Positions 6,760 to 8,103 of a stretch of DNA of 8,103 bases are shown here, one piece after another (position 1 is the stretch's first letter; the number at the start of each line of letters is the position of its first letter). This stretch comes from an uncultured bacterium (lineage in GTDB: Bacteria; Bacteroidota; Bacteroidia; Bacteroidales; Paludibacteraceae). The notes under the pieces were generated by a model that made no database searches, had not been told where the DNA came from, and saw only the letters and a list, made by a program, of their open reading frames with translations. The position numbers and the translations under genes are program-made. The stretch covers positions 1 through 8,103 of the forward strand of contig CAMTOX010000073.1 in assembly GCA_947074225.1 (NCBI GenBank), in the 5' to 3' direction.

Positions 6760-6775
6760 ATTTGTTTGAACAAAT
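6760..6775. repeat. Short inverted repeat between the four-helix gene and exbD
   Basis: ATTTGTT and AACAAAT form perfect 7-bp arms around a 2-base centre, in the only sizeable gap (39 bases) inside the operon. On the minus strand A/T-rich sequence leads on to the exbD ATG. It is not a convincing terminator; it could be an RNA processing or stability element, or chance in AT-rich DNA. Confidence 0.3.
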
Positions 6776-6787
6776 CAAACGACTAAA

Positions 6788-7258
6788 TTAATTTAACTTT
6801 GAATAGATGCTTGTTCCTAATAAAGCAAGCAAAGTGGTGCCACCCATTATATAAGCAGTGTAAATCACCATGTCGGAATATTGAGCCCAGAAACCAAAGT
6901 TATCTGAACCTTCATAACCTATGATGTTTAATTTGGTAGCATCGCCAATAAACCAAGAAATTACAAACACACCAGCAAAAACTACTAATATGCCTAAGGT
7001 AATTAATCCTTTCTTTGGATTTGCGATAAATGATTTTACAAACTTATACAGTGACAACAAAAGTGTCAAGCAGATTGTTAATCCCAAAAGGATGTATACC
7101 CAATCCAACAATCCATTGGTGAACTTTGGTTCTTCGTAGAGAGAGTTATTAATCTCAATATCTACTGAGCCCATAGTAAAAAACAACACCAATATCACTG
7201 CCGAGACTGCTAGTAACGCCCATAGAGATATTTTGTTTATTTTATTTACAAATGACAT
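6788..7258 (-). CDS. Unrecognised four-helix membrane protein in the exb operon
   Basis: Protein of 156 residues that I cannot assign to a named family. Hydrophobic segments at about 11-29, 50-72, 84-105 and 130-151 predict four inner-membrane helices, joined by a probable periplasmic loop of about 20 residues (IEINNSLYEEPKFTNG), a short basic loop (FIANPKKG, 77-84) and a second loop of about 24 residues (ATKLNIIGYEGSDNFGFWAQ). By the positive-inside rule the basic loop and N-terminus (NKINK) are cytoplasmic, which puts both polar loops outside. It begins 6 bases after the exbB stop and precedes exbD by 39 bases, so it is certainly co-transcribed. A role as an accessory subunit of the ExbB/ExbD motor is inferred from position only. 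No catalytic motif is visible. I recall similar small membrane proteins in Bacteroidales exb operons but could not check. Confidence 0.85.
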   Translation of the reverse strand: MSFVNKINKISLWALLAVSAVILVLFFTMGSVDIEINNSLYEEPKFTNGLLDWVYILLGLTICLTLLLSLYKFVKSFIANPKKGLITLGILVVFAGVFVISWFIGDATKLNIIGYEGSDNFGFWAQYSDMVIYTAYIMGGTTLLALLGTSIYSKLN

Positions 7259-7264
7259 AATTAA

Positions 7265-8071
7265 TTAGTTTTTAGGAGTGTGCTTAATAACAATATCCAA
7301 CAAAGTGATTGAAGAATCTTCCATCTCGTTTACTAAACCGTCAATCAATGACAAGATATAGTTGTAGAAAATTTGAAGAATAATTGCAACTATCAAACCA
7401 GTTACAGTAGTCAAAAGCGCTACTTTAATACCACCTGCTACTACTGTTGCAGAGATATCACCTGCTTGTTGAATTTTATCGAAAGCTTCAATCATACCAA
7501 TTACAGTACCCATGAAACCTAACATAGGAGCCAAAGCGATGAACAATGAAATCCAAGACAAGTTTTTCTCAAATAAACCTAATTGTACTGAACCGTAAGA
7601 AGCTACTGACTTCTCTACAACTTCTACACCTTCGTTATAACGAGATAAACCTTGATAGAAAATGGAAGCTACTGGACCACGAGTATCACGACACACTTGC
7701 ATTGCTGCTTCAACACCACCGTTACTCCATGCTTCGTCAATGTTTGCCAATAACTTTTTAGTATTAACAGCCGATAGGTTTAAGTAAATAATACGTTCGA
7801 TACAAAGAGCTAAACCAAAAATTAAACAGAAAAGTACTAATGACATAAAGCCGGCACCACCTTCAATAAATTTTGTCTTTAATGCTTTGTGCATACCCAC
7901 CTCTTCTGTGATTACTTCTTCAGGCATGATTACAACAGCTTCTTCAACTGGAACAACCTCTTCTACTTGAGCAGAATCTGGGGCGGAAGTTGTTTCTTGA
8001 GCTACAACGTTCATAGTCATCCCGAAAACGAGAAAAGCTAAGATTGTTACAATCGCAAATAATTTTTTCAT
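7265..8071 (-). CDS. MotA/TolQ/ExbB proton-channel family protein with signal peptide
   Basis: Inner-membrane proton-channel subunit of 268 residues that with ExbD-type proteins powers TonB- or Tol-like energy transfer. The N-terminus is a signal peptide (MKKLFAIVTILAFLVFGMTM, then NVVA before Gln25), followed by an acidic Val/Glu/Pro-rich stretch (25-58) predicted to be periplasmic. The MotA/ExbB core then shows a helix at about 73-95 (ending CIERIIYLNLS), a cytoplasmic region with VEAAMQVCRDTRGPVA (120-135), helix 2 with APMLGFMGTVIGMIEAF (181-197) and helix 3 with ALLTTVTGLIVAI (218-230), including the family's conserved pore Thr residues. The order exbB, unknown, exbD, exbD indicates one operon. 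The ATG at 8071 is preceded by an A-rich leader with no Shine-Dalgarno sequence; the promoter must lie beyond the window or in its last 30 bases. ExbB versus TolQ cannot be resolved, so no symbol is given. Confidence 0.93.
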   Translation of the reverse strand: MKKLFAIVTILAFLVFGMTMNVVAQETTSAPDSAQVEEVVPVEEAVVIMPEEVITEEVGMHKALKTKFIEGGAGFMSLVLFCLIFGLALCIERIIYLNLSAVNTKKLLANIDEAWSNGGVEAAMQVCRDTRGPVASIFYQGLSRYNEGVEVVEKSVASYGSVQLGLFEKNLSWISLFIALAPMLGFMGTVIGMIEAFDKIQQAGDISATVVAGGIKVALLTTVTGLIVAIILQIFYNYILSLIDGLVNEMEDSSITLLDIVIKHTPKN

Positions 8072-8103
8072 TTTTTCTTTTTTTTGTAGTTAATAATAGA
8101 TTA

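Noticed and set aside
6921..7139. Plus-strand open frame of 72 codons
   Set aside because: It is antisense to the four-helix membrane protein gene, which fits the operon spacing; no support of its own.
7546..7761. Plus-strand open frame of 71 codons
   Set aside because: It is antisense to the ExbB homologue, whose conserved motifs run through this region.

Overview
The window is a chromosomal segment of about 8.1 kb from a low-GC (roughly mid-30s to 40 percent, by eye) member of the Bacteroidetes, most probably the order Bacteroidales. The evidence is the lipoprotein signal peptidase (LspA) next to a DUF4296 lipoprotein and a TraR/DksA-like gene, an ExbB with a cleavable signal peptide followed by two ExbD genes, the archaeal/eukaryote-type prolyl-tRNA synthetase, leaders that mostly lack Shine-Dalgarno sequences, and several matches to the Bacteroides -7 promoter element TAnnTTTG. 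Every gene I can support lies on the minus strand, so transcription runs from high to low coordinates. There are no tRNA or rRNA genes, mobile elements or CRISPR arrays.

Layout in order of transcription. (1) 8071 to 5682 is a four-gene energiser operon: exbB (MotA/TolQ/ExbB proton channel), an unrecognised four-helix membrane protein, and two exbD paralogues. A textbook intrinsic terminator ends it at 5661-5630. It probably uses the proton-motive force to power outer-membrane TonB or Tol type work, but no tonB is in view. (2) 5443 to 3933 is a two-gene MlaE-MlaF type ABC transporter whose reading frames overlap by 4 bases, for phospholipid or lipid traffic. It has no MCE/MlaD partner alongside. 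(3) 3851 to 3477 is a small TraR/DksA-like regulator that has lost three of the four zinc cysteines. (4) 3476 to 3145 is a 332-base AT-rich spacer ending in a strong hairpin just upstream of the lspA start. (5) 3144 to 1257 is lspA, a DUF4296 lipoprotein and a 106-residue protein that looks like the beta-sandwich portion of an amidohydrolase without its catalytic barrel. (6) 1014 to 1 is the first 338 codons of proS, cut by the window edge.

The theme is envelope biogenesis and energisation next to housekeeping translation and transcription genes. I see no defence island, biosynthetic cluster or obviously new multi-gene system. The points most worth a second look are the hairpin and untranslated spacer in front of lspA, the barrel-less amidohydrolase-like small protein, the unknown membrane protein inside the exb operon, and the zinc-less DksA-like protein. 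Motif and family calls were made by reading the translations; none was tested by a database search.
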